Origin: Colias croceus
Lineage: Eukaryota; Arthropoda; Insecta; Lepidoptera; Pieridae
DNA length: 64,000 bases
Direction of reading: 5' to 3'
Assembly: GCF_905220415.1 (NCBI RefSeq)
Contig: NC_059554.1
Span: 5,667,001-5,731,000, forward strand
Notes under the pieces: generated by a model
Seen by the model: the letters and a program-made list of their open reading frames with translations, nothing else
What the model was told of the DNA's origin: nothing
Databases searched by the model: none
Program-made: the position numbers and the translations under genes
In this document: piece after piece, positions 36,361-49,218 of the stretch
Position numbering within the stretch: the stretch's first letter is position 1
How the letters are laid out: each line of letters starts with the position of its first letter

Positions 36361-36537
36361 TCTTAATATATATAAATCTCGTGTCACAATGTTTGTCCTC
36401 AATGGACTCCTAAACCACTTAACCGATTATAATAAAATTCGCACACCATGTGCAGTTCGATCCAACTTGAGAGATAGGATAGTTTAAATCTCAAATCGTT
36501 TTAGAGAAAGCGGGCGAAGCCGCGGGCGGTAAGCTAG
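36361..36537 (+). mobile_element. Non-autonomous Helitron (TCTTAATATATATAAATC family)
   Basis: It starts TCTTAATATATATAAATCTC after A, passes GTTTGTCCTCAATGGACTCC and CTTAACCGATTATAATAAAA, and ends GCGGGCGAAGCCGCGGGCGG, TAAG, CTAG before T. The left half recurs inverted at 56045-56122 joined to a different right half. Confidence 0.8.
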
Positions 36538-37508
36538 TAATGTTATAAAATACAAAAAACACTTATTCTCCTTACAGTTTACAATTTGCAAAACATCCTC
36601 CATGAAATAGAACATAACTAAAATGTAAACATACATTATCGCTCCACTTTAATTTTACTCCGAAGATATTTTAAAACTTGGCAAAATCCCGTCGAATTTG
36701 CAAATATTGCTGCGAATATCGTCAGCGGAGTTACTTTCCGCGCCTCCTATCTGGCATAATCCTTAATAGAGTTCTCCAACTTCATAACACTTTGCCTACA
36801 AACTGAAACTATTAATTATATTTTCTTTCGCAGAACAAAAAGTCGCAATGCAATACTAAACTCCATGTTGATAAAATTAAAATTTATTTCAATGTTAAGA
36901 ATTCAATTTTAAACTTTACCTTCGTACGAAAGATAAACACTATATTTTTATCGCTTTTTCATATAAGTATAGGGATATAGTTAGTAGTGATTGACACATA
37001 GAGATAAATTCAATGTTTGATTCTTTATTTCCATTTGTATACTATGAAAAGGTTTTGTTATTCTTTACTTTACTCTTTATTGGCCATATTTGGCTTCACC
37101 AATGAAAATATGTCGTACATTGAAAAGGATTTTAGATTTTATTATGTACCTATTCTTTAACAAAAATTATTTGAACACTGATTCACAAATAAATGAAATT
37201 TTCAGTAATTTTCAATTGTTGTTACAGAATTATTAGACATGTTTTTCTCCTTATTAATGTTTCGTCAATCATTGTTAATATTAGGTACTTGTAAAACAAA
37301 ACAAGATATTACTGAAACAAAAATACATAATAATATTATAACCATGAAATTGCGTCGACGAAATACGCCGGGAACACAATTAGTAATTTTAGTATATCGT
37401 TATTTTTAACGTGAAATCGATATTTCTGTTCGTCTGGTTTTGACAGATTATATTGTACTTATTTTCATCATCATTATATCTTGCCTGTATTATCTTGATA
37501 TTATCCAA
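36538..37508. other. Unassigned AT-rich DNA
   Basis: Nothing recognised between the two Helitrons. Confidence 0.4.
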
Positions 37509-37696
37509 TCACTACATAGTATAAAACAGAGTCGCTTTCTCTGTCCCTATGTCCCTTTGTATGCTTAAATCTTTAAAACTACGCAACGGATTTTGATGCG
37601 GTTTTTTTAATAGATAGAGTGATTTAAATGGAAGGTTTTAGTATATAATTTATTAGGTTTTAGCCCAAGCGGGCGAAGCCGCGGGCGATAAGCTAG
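37509..37696 (+). mobile_element. Non-autonomous Helitron (TCACTA-ATAGTAT family)
   Basis: It starts TCACTACATAGTATAAAACA after A and ends GCGGGCGAAGCCGCGGGCG, ATAAG, CTAG before T. It is closely alike to 17805-17989 throughout (GTCGCTTTCT, TTTTGATGCGG, GGAAGGTTTTAGTATAT). Confidence 0.85.
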
Positions 37697-38184
37697 TTAG
37701 TATAATAATTTAGCGGAAATAAAACAGATATAAAGATAATAAATGCATCAAAAATGTATTTTTAACCACATTTAAGCGTATCGACTTTTAGAGTGTTTGT
37801 ATTTAACATATCCATTTGAATATAATAACTCCAAAAGAACAATCTATAAATATAAAGCTTTAAAACTTTCTACAGTATGAACTTAAGTTAAAGCCAGATC
37901 GTGAAAAAATCTTGTTCTAAAGTACTCCGTCTTAATCCCACGAATGACTAATTAATTACTCTTTCTTCCTCCGATCGTTTTTATGCACTGGAAACTTACC
38001 TATTAACTCTATATTTGTGTTAATGAGGAAAAAAAGTACCTAATTCTTATAAATTCACATCAGAAATATAGGGGTCTGTGGTAGGTAACTATCTATTGTC
38101 TAGTTTAGTTATAACAACATAATAATATACTTCTATAAACTATTTCAGGGATAATAGCCGCCTGAAATAAACATAGGTATCTAA
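37697..38184. other. Unassigned AT-rich DNA
   Basis: Nothing recognised. Confidence 0.4.
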
Positions 38185-38390
38185 TCTATTCTAATATTAT
38201 AAAGCTGAACAGTTTGTTTGTTCGTTTGTTTGTTTGTTTGAACGCGCTAATCTCGGGAACTACTGGTCCGATTTGAAAAATTATTTCGGTGTTGGATAGC
38301 CCATTTATCGAGGAAGGTTATAGGCTATATATCATCACGCTACGATCAACAGGGGTGAAGCCACGGGGGTGAAACCGCGCGGAGCAGCTA
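38185..38390 (+). mobile_element. Non-autonomous Helitron (TCTATTCTAATATTATAAAG family)
   Basis: It starts TCTATTCTAATATTATAAAG after A, has a GTTT tract, then GAACGCGCTAATCTCGGGAA and CTACTGGTCCGATTTGAAAA. The end is a degenerate GAAGCCACGGGGGTGAAAC, CGCGCGG and CTA before T instead of CTAG. It is related to 49219-49426 (minus) and 4070-4217. Confidence 0.75.
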
Positions 38391-38397
38391 TATTCAA

Positions 38398-38451
38398 TAT
38401 TACACGTGCTTGTTTCAAGTATTTCAACACTTTAAACAAGCACGTGTAATA
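38398..38451. repeat. Perfect 18-bp hairpin
   Basis: TATTACACGTGCTTGTTT (38398-38415) and its exact reverse complement (38434-38451) enclose an 18-base loop. It starts eight bases after the Helitron end. It contains CACGTG, an E-box, in both arms. Confidence 0.7.
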
Positions 38452-41400
38452 CAAGTATTAACCTAAATTCTAAACGATAAAATATTAAACAAATTAAATA
38501 GACAGTAATCGTTCTTATATAGAAACAATATGAGTGCATTATTAAACTGCTGAAATAAGTCCAGCAAATATACGAAAGAAGATTGCTATTTTTATAAGCG
38601 AGGGGGAAAGTATTTCATGTAATCTTCACTAATGTTATAAAGAGATATTGTGTCGATAAATTGAAAAACTACTAGAACGTTTAAAAAAATTACCACTTCG
38701 AAACTACATGCTTATACCGAGAGATGTATATGCTTGTAGAGTGCACCGTACCATGTTTAGGTACTACATTTAATTATGTTTTTATATGACTACGAGAAAA
38801 ACCGGAACAGAATTGGCCAGTTGTAGGCAAAATACATATCGTCATGTCAAAGCTAAATCACTTGCGATCGTTAGCATCACATCTATTTTAATCGTCAGAG
38901 ATATGAATTTTTAAAGCTTTCCAGGAATATTCAATTTATGAACTATGAAACTAAAATGTTTAGACACAGCCCGCCCACCAGGCAGGTGGAAATCTATTAA
39001 AAACCGTTCGGCTTTGAACGAAGTACAGTGGCGAAACCGCTCCGTGACACATTTTTAAATCTAAGCACATTTCCCGATTTTCACGTTTTAGCATGAACTG
39101 AATAAATAAATAGAACCATTGACGCAATTGCTATACGAAAGCTTTTTTCACTTTTTAACACAACACTTTTTGTTCGCATTGATGTCACTAAATTGATTAT
39201 TATCGATTGAGCTGCGTTTGGTTTAATTAGAATAGTTTGGGATGTTTGTAAGATACCAAAAATACTATTTACAATTTATAGCGTACAATAAATTGTCAAT
39301 TATCTTACGAGAAAGTTTTATTTCCAGATGACAAAAATGGTCGATAATAACGCCTCCCACGAAGTGATGAAATTCTGCTGCCACAAAGGTTCATTAATTT
39401 GCAGTTAAAAAGTCATTAATCGAATGGATGAATAAAGGTGATGAAACAAAGGCAGATTGTGGATCCCTTCATGGAAAGACAGTAAGAACGAACTGCTAAT
39501 GAACATTCAAAGTTTAAGCCGGCGCTAAAGTTGAACCTACTGTTAAATTCTGTATAAAGATACGATTATAATGTTTGCTTTACAAGTCAAAGAACAGAGC
39601 TCTGTAAAGATCCTTTGAATTAAAACAACGTTAAACAGATGTATCTCAGTTTTCGGCATTGTTAATATTACACCCAGTGAGTTGGAATATTTTTAAATTC
39701 GGTGAAAATTTTAATCAAATTTTTAAGCTAATCCTGGTACTAACATAATAAACATAAAATGTATGTACCTGCAAATTAGATCTGTATATTCCTTGTGTTG
39801 GTATTTCTGAGTTAAATTAACTTTATTTTATTTTATTTAAAACAAAAGACTATGTTTATAGTGCTTATAGGCTTATAGTGCCCGCTCTTATATATTTCCT
39901 TCCTTCATACATATTGGTTTAGGTACTATTCCGGTCTATTTCTCTGTTTTTGGGCCCCGCTTCAGCTAATTTTAAGCTTCTAGGGCGCGTATAAACTCAC
40001 TGTTTACGCCTGTCGCCTGCAAATCAAATTACCGCCCGAACCGTCCAACTGGGTTCGAACGCTAATTGTACATTCAAATAATAATTATGGGGGACAGTAT
40101 TTACCGTAGCAATGCGAAAACATGCCAGCGACACACAATTTTGTATTTCAAATGTATATTCCGACGAAAGATTCGTTAAATTGATTTTATTTCGTTTCGA
40201 TGTAATTTCATTTGGACGCAATTGCGTTAGAGTTATCTAATTTTATTCGATTTGAATATTTCATGTCACTTTTTGCTTTTAATGAACACACTAATAAAGG
40301 TACGTTTTACAAGGTAACATCGTTAGTGTTTGTAGGAGATTCCTACAAAAAATGAAATTTAAGATATGAGCTGGCACAGCGAAGCGCTAATTGGAATCCT
40401 GTCCACGCATCTAATTTTTCAAGCTATTTCTGGAGTCGTTAACAGATTGAAAAAGGAAAAGGTCGTGATGGTATATTTTTAACTTTTAGGTTTAAGCTTA
40501 TTATGAGCGATAAAATTATCTTAATCTTCTTATATAAATTAAACAGGATTTAAAATTAATGTGCCTAAAGACTACACTTTTTAAGAACCTAAATATAACA
40601 ATGATTACAAATATTGAAGAATTTTCTGATAACATTGATGTTGCTACAAACGGCTTATTTTGTCTTACTGAACTCATTTAAAATATTTTTAAAACCAATA
40701 TTCTTTTAAGCATGACAAGAAACTCTTGAATTTAATTTATAACTAATAATTTGAAATAGGTAACAAACTGAAGCACACAACTTAAAACACATCAAATTCC
40801 CAAAGAAAAATCTAATACCTATATTATATTTTAGATACATGTTCTAAATTTCATATTCATATCACCGATATAACGTTATTCGCACTATCAGTACAAACCC
40901 GTAACCAAAACGCCAATATACTAATCAGTCTGGCTAAGTATGAGGAAGCCGCTGACATAAAAGCAGAATGTCGTGTTAGCTATCAAATGTAGCAAAGATT
41001 ATCCAGCACTGTGTGACTGTAATTACTCCTCTCGCCGAGGCAGATTAACGTCCCTAGCTAGTTAACTAAGAGGGTAATACGTTGACAAAATAAACGGAAA
41101 TTTGCAACGATTCGTCACCTCAATCTTGGAGCTTAATGAACCCAATTGATGATCCCCGTATATAAAATACGCAATCCTGAAACTGGATGTACGTTTATTT
41201 TATTATCATGAGTTTCTCGGAACAAGAATTACATAGTTTTATTATGTGGCACTGAAAAGCTTTTATCTATATACAGATATAGACTACATATTTTATGTAA
41301 CTAATGGATAAATCGAAGTTCTGTCCTAATTTTTTTCATTATCTCTCACAAGTCACAGATTAAATGAAAACTTTACGATATTGATTCTTACAGCTGGACC

Positions 41401-42056
41401 TACATAATTATAATACAACATCAAATGTTTAACCCACAAAAAGAACTCCTACAATGTTCCAATGAATAGCAATGCCAACCCATATTGAACATTAAATAAT
41501 TTCAACGAATAATGCAAGCTGCAAAATCATCGGTGTCTTAAAGCTGGCTAATTTTCACAAACCTGACAAATTGCCTATTGTTTCATAAAATTTAGGGACA
41601 ATGCTTCGTTTTGTGGATTTATTTTATAGTCTAAAAAACGAGCCAACTTAAATTTCATCCATTTTTAGTTAATAAAAAAGTGGTGGGCGAAACGCTTGAT
41701 AATTATGAATCTGCTTCAAATTTTAATGAATTTTTATTTAAATTAAAAATTAAAAAATACATCATTTATATTTTAGTACAAAACATTGTCTTAAATGTAG
41801 AATTAAAATAACAATAAGACATAAGATTTATTATCGCAAGAAAGGTCTCAGAAGTTTGAACTTTAGCTATCAGCCGCAGGCCATATCTCAAAAGCCTTTA
41901 ACTAGAACTAATGACATTTACCTTGCTCTTTAAACAAATTACACGAATTACTTTTATTCAAGGCTAAGCATTGAAACCGACAATTCTCTTAATATTTTTA
42001 AGTGCCTCAAAAAACATTATTTCGCGTTTTATTGAAATGATATACTTTCAGAATAT
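38452..42056. other. Unassigned AT-rich DNA
   Basis: No gene or mobile element recognised. GC-richer spots lie near 38968-39045 and 39945-40020. Frames at 40024-40221 (minus) and 41971-42216 are not supported; the latter runs into the repeat that follows. Confidence 0.4.
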
Positions 42057-42220
42057 AAAAAAAGACGTGTGGCACTCGGGGACTGCCGCGGTAAAGCTAT
42101 TGCATAACATGCCTTCAAGCCACACCCGTCGGAGTGGGGAGCGTGAGGTTTTTTCGTTACGGAATTTCTCGATTGGGTCCCCGCGCTCAAGGCCCGCGAT
42201 AGAAGCTATGCAATAGTTTA
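42057..42220 (+). repeat. Structured GC-rich dispersed repeat, copy 2
   Basis: Same unit as 24474-24644, opposite direction. It begins with an A run and GACGTGTGGCACTCGGGGAC, carries AAAGCTATTGCATA, then GGTCCCCGCGCTCAAGGCCC, and ends ATGCAATAGTTTA. It is GC-rich between AT-rich flanks. Open frames crossing it on either strand are translations of the repeat. Confidence 0.7.
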
Positions 42221-44778
42221 ATAATCTAAATCTATGTAGGTACCTAGTTTTCTTGCAATATTTTTTTTCGTTAGTTTCCCTATACGCTGCTTTCTCACAT
42301 AACAAAACCTCAAGACGCTAGAAATACAAGTCATCTAAACAATGTGGCTCAAAACTCAATTTGAGGGTTCGGGAAATGAGTGATGGTCTCCAAAGGAAGC
42401 GGAACCCTCGCCTCCTGAGAGACGCTATTATTTGCCTAATGCCTTTTGTGGGCGCAATTAACAGCAGGATAGTTAATGCGACGAACTAGTGTAGGCGACA
42501 TCCTCACGTGCTAATGCTTTATGATTTGGCTCTATGCTCTAATAAATTTAAACTTAAAATATAATATATATGCCTAACGTGTGGCTGATAAAGTAAATGT
42601 AACAATGAATGAGATTCAAACGAATTTAATGAATAAAATACACACTTTTACCTTTTTCAATAATGATTAAAGCGTAGACAACTTAGTACATTGATACATT
42701 CAATCTAACACAGATTTATAGTAAATTTGTTTGTTTCGTCCCATAAATCCTTAGTAACCTTGGACCTAACCTGATCTTGATCTGTGTCGCGTGGGCGGTG
42801 CCATTCAATACAGAGATCGGCTTTTCTAGCTTGCAATAGAGGTTTTATTTATTCTTCTATGGAACATAAGCAAAACTACAATCGTTGACTTGACTCTTTT
42901 CATACTAAAATAGAACTTGTATTATCTGTACCATATTTCATTTTGTTACGACTACAGTATCTACAATAATTTTTGCACTTTCGCTTTACCAGCTTTCAAT
43001 TTAGGTATGCACGGTCTTTTCTTAAAAATACATTGAATTTTAAGTAATCGTCTTTTTACATATAAGAATGTATTTAATAGTTTACACGTACAATAGGAGT
43101 ACTTCGTGTACAAGTAAGGAATTAATAATCTGATTACATATCGACACCCACGCGTTTTCGGTTTTCATTGTGATTAAAAATATTTGTTAAATAATATTGA
43201 ATTAGTTAGAGCCCAGGTTTGATATTATAATAAAATAAGCATGTTTATTTAGGACATCATTGTTTAGGATCAGTGAGTTTTGGACCCGTTTTCCTTTTAG
43301 TTCAAACGTTGTCGTAAAACCTTATAGCAAATCTAATTTTAGGGATCATAACAATATAAATAGGATATTAAATACCTTCGACAGTTCTGCATAAGAAACC
43401 TTACTATTTGTTTAATAAAAGTATATTTATAGTAATAATGTAAGTATTTTAAATAGGTATTTTGTTTTAAGCGGAATCAACCCGTTTAAAATCTTATTAA
43501 CTTTATAAATTCGTATCTAAAAACATCAAAGATCTCTACTACAATCATCCTACAATAATGTTCACTAAAGACTAATCCAATTCACTTAGTTTATATTATA
43601 CTCAGTTAATAGTTGTATTAAGAAAATTACATCCGAGCTATCTTATGTGGACATGAAAGTGTACTTACATCTTAATGAGAACTGTCAAATCGGTTCAGTC
43701 GGCTGGCTACTTTATTAACCTAAATCACGTACATGCCGAAATTGGAATACGTGATGTTTATTTCGTTTCGATTAAGCCTTTATTAGTGCAAATAAGCGGC
43801 GCTATAACGTTAGAGTCTACACATGTCCTAATATAATAAAATGTTATTTTGTTACTACAGGAATCTAAGTAAAAAATGTATTAGTATTTTTAATGTCTTT
43901 AAAGGTCAATTGAGCATTAGTATATGATATCTTTGGTGAGCTATAATTATCTAGTCATAACTATACTTATTTATAACTACGTTTCCAACATCTAATGATT
44001 GACTTATTATTTATCTTTATTATACCAAAAATAGCTCTATTCATTAATTCGTTCATGCTCTCATTAGCAAAGTATACTAGATTTCCTGTATAGCTTTCTA
44101 TTTTAGTATTTCTGTTTTAAAAAACCTCGTCTCGTTGTTAATTACATTCAAGCAGGGTACACTTCCAGTGCTCAATTACACGTTCAATTCAAATTAAGCG
44201 GTCATTATACCTACATGTAGGTACCTACGTATTTAGATTAAGGGTTTAGAGATTAGATTTATCCTTGTAATGACGTCAAACCTGTTGAGTGTCGTTTGTC
44301 ACTTCATTATTACTGATAAGGATAGAAGTGCAACAAGGGAGCAAAGCACACTGGAAATGTAAATTCGGCAAAATAAATCGACGACAGCGATACCTATCGC
44401 CAAACTCGCACAAGAATTGAGGAAAAAGATCCATTTAAATGCAGATTGTCTCCAGTAATACTTCCATTTGTTTTTGTCTCGGAAAGCCACCTCTGAGATA
44501 CGATTGCGACCCGTGAAAGGTTTTGTGGCCTGCGCGGAGGCTGAACTACACGCCGCAGCCTTTATTCGCTTACGTGTAATAAATCCTGAATTTCATTTTG
44601 CTTTAACTCGATTTTAAGTATTAGTTGTACAATGAGTTGTGAATATTTTATATACTGAGTTATACATTTGCAGACTACCTATTTGTTTATTGATGATTAA
44701 AGCTTAATGAATATAAATTTTATAACTAATGATTTTATTATTTTATAGAATCGACGTAGAACAATATTTAAATAATAA
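42221..44778. other. Unassigned AT-rich DNA
   Basis: No gene or repeat recognised. A GC-richer spot at 42365-42490 (for example GGAAGCGGAACCCTCGCCTC) could be conserved noncoding, as could 44515-44575. The minus-strand frame at 44299-44490 shows only chance-like hydrophobic content. Confidence 0.4.
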
Positions 44779-45016
44779 TCCATAATTAATATTATAAATG
44801 CGAAAGTAACTCTGCCTGTCTGTCTGTTACTCAATCACACCTAAACTACTGAAGCAATTTTCATGAAATTTGGTATGGAGATATTTTGATACCCGAGAAA
44901 GGACATAGGCTACTTTTTATCCCGGGAAAATGACGCAATCCCGGAAATCCCACGGGAACAGGAACTATGCGGGGTTTTCTTTGACTGCGCGGGCGAAGCT
45001 GCGGACGGAAACCTAG
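44779..45016 (+). mobile_element. Non-autonomous Helitron (TCCATA...AAATGCGAAAG family)
   Basis: It starts TCCATAATTAATATTATAAA after A, then GCGAAAGTAACTCTGCCTGT, CATGAAATTTGGTATGGAGA and GGACATAGGCTACTTTTTAT. It ends CGGGCGAAGCTGCGGACGG, AAAC, CTAG before T. This is the commonest Helitron family in the window and probably belongs to the type called Lep1 in Lepidoptera (from memory). Confidence 0.85.
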
Positions 45017-46848
45017 TTATTTTATATATCTATTGATAGATTATATCCTCATACTTACCACAAAACGGTTAATTTATATGTATGTACGACCATAAAATAT
45101 AGTACCCTCTAATCATGTGGGAATACATCGCTGATGGATTGTTACCACCAAATAAACAGTAGTCAAAATGTACAATGACAATATAAAAGTCTGCCTTTAT
45201 TAGTGTATTCCCAAATACCTACTAACTGATTACAGCGTCAGTTTTTTCAATTTTAAATACAAAATGTCACAATGGACGGTTCTTTAAATATCAGCTATTT
45301 ATTCTGCGAAAACGAGTCATTTTATCAATGAAAAGGTAAACCGATACAGCTATTTTGCCTCGATTACTTACAAAACATAATAACACAATTTCCTTATTTT
45401 AAAATAAAATCCCTTATTTTCTTAACATTGTAAAAGGACGAACATAATTTCAGGAAATTGTTTGTATAGACAGACTCATCTGTTACTGAGCCAATAATAT
45501 TGAGAGGAAATTGTTAAACTTCATACATAAGGAAGGAGTTTCCGCCTTCATAACAGGGAGCTGGAAACTTTTACAGGTGATAAAATATATAAATATCATA
45601 CAAATATGAAAAGGTAAGAACGCTATTTCTCGTTGTTTTAGTGCAAATATACTCATAATTCAGTCGCATCTATAACAAAAGATCAATGAGATTAAGAATT
45701 GTGAAGAATACCTTAAAATACATTTCACCGCGAACATTACGGCAGCGCTTAGTAACACAAACTCTTAAAACCTCCATCAGGAGAGAAACACGGAGCAGGC
45801 ACACGGGCGCATTTTATAAAGTTAACGATAACACGATTAAGGAAGTAGTCTTAGAAAGTTCCACAACTTTCCGGGAACGGGCAGCGCTTGATTGAATAGT
45901 GTATACTTAAATATACTTCGAGTTATTATGAGAGTAAATTATTGGCGGGTCAGTTTGGGATCGAATCACAAACACTTTTTGTTGATCAGACATTCAATGG
46001 TGTCTGAGAGGTCAGTATCGGGGGCGCGTTAAATTGCTCGTGTCGTTTAAGGTTTGTATACTTCATACTCTCAATCCTAACAATACTAAGCAGAATTTAT
46101 TTATTAGGGCATGTACTATGTACTATGTACACATATTTTCAGATCTACGGTAAATTAAAACGACAGACAAGAAGCAGAATAGGCATTGTCCTGAAACTGA
46201 AGACAAGACATTATAATATTCACTTTCAGGACGATAAAATACAAATACAAGGCTATCAATACGCATTATAAGGACCGTATGCACCTTATAATTACTTCAA
46301 TTACCGTTCAACAAGATCAGTATTATAACAAAGCAATTATCTCAGCGAGCGCCTTGTCTGTAGCATTGTAGTGATAAATCAAGATAGCATCGTGTATGCT
46401 CAGTACATAACAGATATACATATATAATTGCTGTACTATCCTCACAAAGCACAACTTCAATTAATTACCCCTTATCCAAATGTTATGGTATCGGAAACTG
46501 CGCTAGCTCTATCCAAACCGATGTGGTTAACCGAGTTAGGATTATGAAATTATGAAAATTTAGTCATTCTCTAAATATGGTACATTATTATTATAAAGAT
46601 TTTAACTTTCGTCTATTCAACGTATCTTATCATTAAGTATCTAATCAATCGGCTAGGTCATAAGAGATATTATTCAATGCATATCGGAGAACATTTTTCT
46701 ATAAGATTTTCGTCCATATTTCGTCAATCATGTTAATAAAATTTTTAATTTCTATTCTCATTTAACCTAACACAAAAATATTGAAAAGGACGGTCACGAC
46801 GGAATATAATTTCAGCAAATAATTAGATGACAGTATAAATCTGTGACA
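45017..46848. other. Unassigned DNA
   Basis: No gene or repeat recognised. The 69-codon frame at 45686-45895 is basic and without a known domain. A phrase GGGATCGAATC at about 45957 recalls a tRNA T-arm, but nothing tRNA-like surrounds it. Confidence 0.4.
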
Positions 46849-47076
46849 TCTACACTAATATTATAAAGAGAAAAACTATGTTTGTTTGTTTGTTTGATTG
46901 ATTGTAATGAATAGGCTCATAAACTACTGGACCGATTTTAAAAATTCTTTCACCATTCGAAAGCTACATTATCCACGAGTAATATAGGCTAGGTTTTATC
47001 CAGGAAATCCCGCGGGAACGGGAACTATGCGGGTTTTTCTTTGAAAACGCGGGCGAAGCCGCAGGCGGAAAGCTAG
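46849..47076 (+). mobile_element. Non-autonomous Helitron with GTTT tract
   Basis: It starts TCTACACTAATATTATAAAG after A, has a GTTT tract at about 46878-46894, then CTACTGGACCGATTTTAAAA, GGGAACTATGCGGGTTTTTC, and ends CGGGCGAAGCCGCAGGCGG, AAAG, CTAG before T. The left part resembles the 38185 family; the right third matches the 44779 family. Confidence 0.8.
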
Positions 47077-47547
47077 TTTATTATAAAAACAATACTTTCA
47101 CTATTTAGTGCGCATAAGCCAGCATTTTCTATTGAAACTAAAACTTGTACAAGTAAAACCTACGTTGACATATGAATGTATATTGTATAGGCAACCTTCG
47201 AAATCTCGAATAACTGAACACATAATACATATCTGGATAACAAAATTAATTATACATATCTTCACACTTAATTGCTGGGTATGAAATGAATATACAATAT
47301 ACATGCAAGTTAAATTATAGAGAAATCGGTTGCGGTCGGCCATCGAACAGGTTAACCTTTAAATAATATTCTACAAACGAAGTTGTTAAATTGTACATCG
47401 ATGATTGAAAATATCGGCACGGCCGTACTGCGGATGTTATAAACGTGCAAACACCACGTAATCAATCGTATTATTTGACAGTTACGTATTCTGTAGGGCA
47501 TGTGTGTGAACCTGTCATTATTTATGGAAATTAACGCGTCGTTATAA
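47077..47547. other. Unassigned AT-rich DNA between two Helitrons
   Basis: No gene recognised. The minus-strand frame at 47101-47343 is not supported, and the one at 47352-47678 runs into the neighbouring Helitron. Confidence 0.4.
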
Positions 47548-47758
47548 TCCATACTAATATTATAAATGCGAAAGTAACTCTGTCTGTCTGTCTGTCTGTT
47601 ACTCAATCTCGCCTTAACTACTGAACCAATTTGCATGAAATTTGGTATAGAGATATTTTGATACCCGAGAAAGGACATAGGATAGGTTTTATCTCGGAGA
47701 TCCTACGGGAACGGGTTTTTCTTAGTGAACGCGGGCGAAGCCGCGGGCGAAAAGCTAG
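47548..47758 (+). mobile_element. Non-autonomous Helitron (TCCATA...AAATGCGAAAG family)
   Basis: It starts TCCATACTAATATTATAAAT after A, has four GTCT units, TTGCATGAAATTTGGTATAG, and ends CGGGCGAAGCCGCGGGCG, AAAAG, CTAG before T. Compared with 44779-45016 it lacks about 30 bases after GGACATAGG. Confidence 0.85.
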
Positions 47759-48029
47759 TATTTTATACATTTACGATTATTGTTGTATGTGAGTATAATA
47801 AGTATTATAAAATGTGTACAGTAATTTAACAGCTTCAATATAAAAATGTAGAGTTTCAAAATACTACAGTGAAAAAAATAATTTTCTTACATAAACGTAG
47901 TACAATTACGTAACATAGGGCATGTTGATATGATCAACGTCGGTGATCAACATTTCACTAATCGGTGAAGGAAATTTTTGATGATAGCGACATGTTCTTA
48001 AAATAATAAGTGTGATACCATATTGTGAC

Positions 48030-48108
48030 ATCTATCAACCCGCCAGCGCAGCGCGGTGGATTATAACTTAAGCCTCCATAGGAGGCCTGTGTCCCTGCAG
48101 TGGAACAA
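48030..48108 (+). mobile_element. LINE 3' end of RTE-like type
   Basis: ATCAACCCGCCAGCGCAGCG and AAGCCTCCATAGGAGGCCTG followed by TGTCCCTGCAGTGGAACA is the wording I know for the 3' end of a common lepidopteran RTE-type LINE or a SINE derived from it. Only about 80 bases remain. A minus-strand frame across it is not a gene. Confidence 0.55.
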
Positions 48109-48356
48109 AAAATAGAATAGCGTATGGTACTGTGCATGCAACAAAACAGCATTTACACATGAATTTTTGGGTTTAAATACCTTTAACTCCTTTAACCTTT
48201 AATTCTACACGGCATACATTTTACAATAATTTGGAAAAAATTGGTTTGTACGAAAAATACAAATCATAATATCAAATAACAATAATATTTTTCATTTCAA
48301 TAATATGAATAGATATTAAAACTCTACCAAACCAAAAGTCTTTGACATAAGATACA

Positions 48357-48549
48357 TCCATACTAATATTATAAATGCGAAAGTAACTCTGTCTGTCTGT
48401 CTGTTACTCAATCACGCCTAAACTACTGAACCAATTTTCATGAAATTTGTTATTTATCAAAATGGAGATATTTTGATACCCGAGAAAGGACATAGGCTAC
48501 CTTTTATTGCGAAATATGTACCACGGGCGAAGCCGGGGCGGACCACTAG
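48357..48549 (+). mobile_element. Chimeric Helitron with a foreign 3' end
   Basis: The left part (TCCATACTAATATTATAAAT ... GGACATAGGCTACCTTTTAT) is the 44779 family. The end, however, is ATATGTACCACGGGCGAAGC, CGGGGCGGACCA, CTAG, as in 4070-4217 (ATATGTACCACGGGCGAAG). A 13-base addition interrupts the ATTTGGTATGGAG phrase. The target is A before and T after. Confidence 0.8.
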
Positions 48550-49218
48550 TACAAGATAAATGTCAACGTTTAAAACAACTCGTTCGCGTTTCTATGACTG
48601 GTTCTAATAATGTAAATTTTTCAGAATTTATGAACTCTCGCCTTATGAGATTTACCGTGACCTGCCAGATGTTCCCGCACCACTTAGAGGATCTTATTGA
48701 ATGAAAACTTTTCTCTCGCTATATCCCATAAAAACTTTCCAAGAATAAATTAAAGTATAAATTACGGGCGTAATGTGTTCCTCATAATTCAATTCAAATA
48801 AGTGCCTTTATGAATTACGAAACAGATTGTTTCCAGTTTTTCGTCAATCTAATTACAATTTATTTCATATCCGATACATATAGAATAGCATTATGTGACA
48901 AAATTAATTTCCCTTACGCCTACATGATTTTAATCGTGTTCCATATTTAATATCCTACTCCATATTAGTTTCTAAGTGAAACTTAATGACTACCCCGTTA
49001 CGTTGTTATTAAGATTGAACTAAGTATTAAATTTTCATTCTGTTCAGGATGTTGAGTTTGAGTCGATTTAATTACGATCACGTGGTATTGAAATTTGCCA
49101 ATAGATGTAACATAAATCAATATTATGTGATATTACTAAACATGAAATGATATAAATTATAGTTATAGTGATATTTGTTTTGTTTTTCCTATACATTACA
49201 CAATACACATATAAAATA
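48550..49218. other. Unassigned DNA
   Basis: Nothing recognised. The frame at 48507-48704 begins in the Helitron end and is not supported. Confidence 0.4.

Noticed and set aside
47352..47678. 108-codon minus-strand frame as a gene
   Set aside because: Its N-terminal part is the antisense of the Helitron starting at 47548, including the microsatellite-derived Arg-Gln-Thr-Asp repeats.
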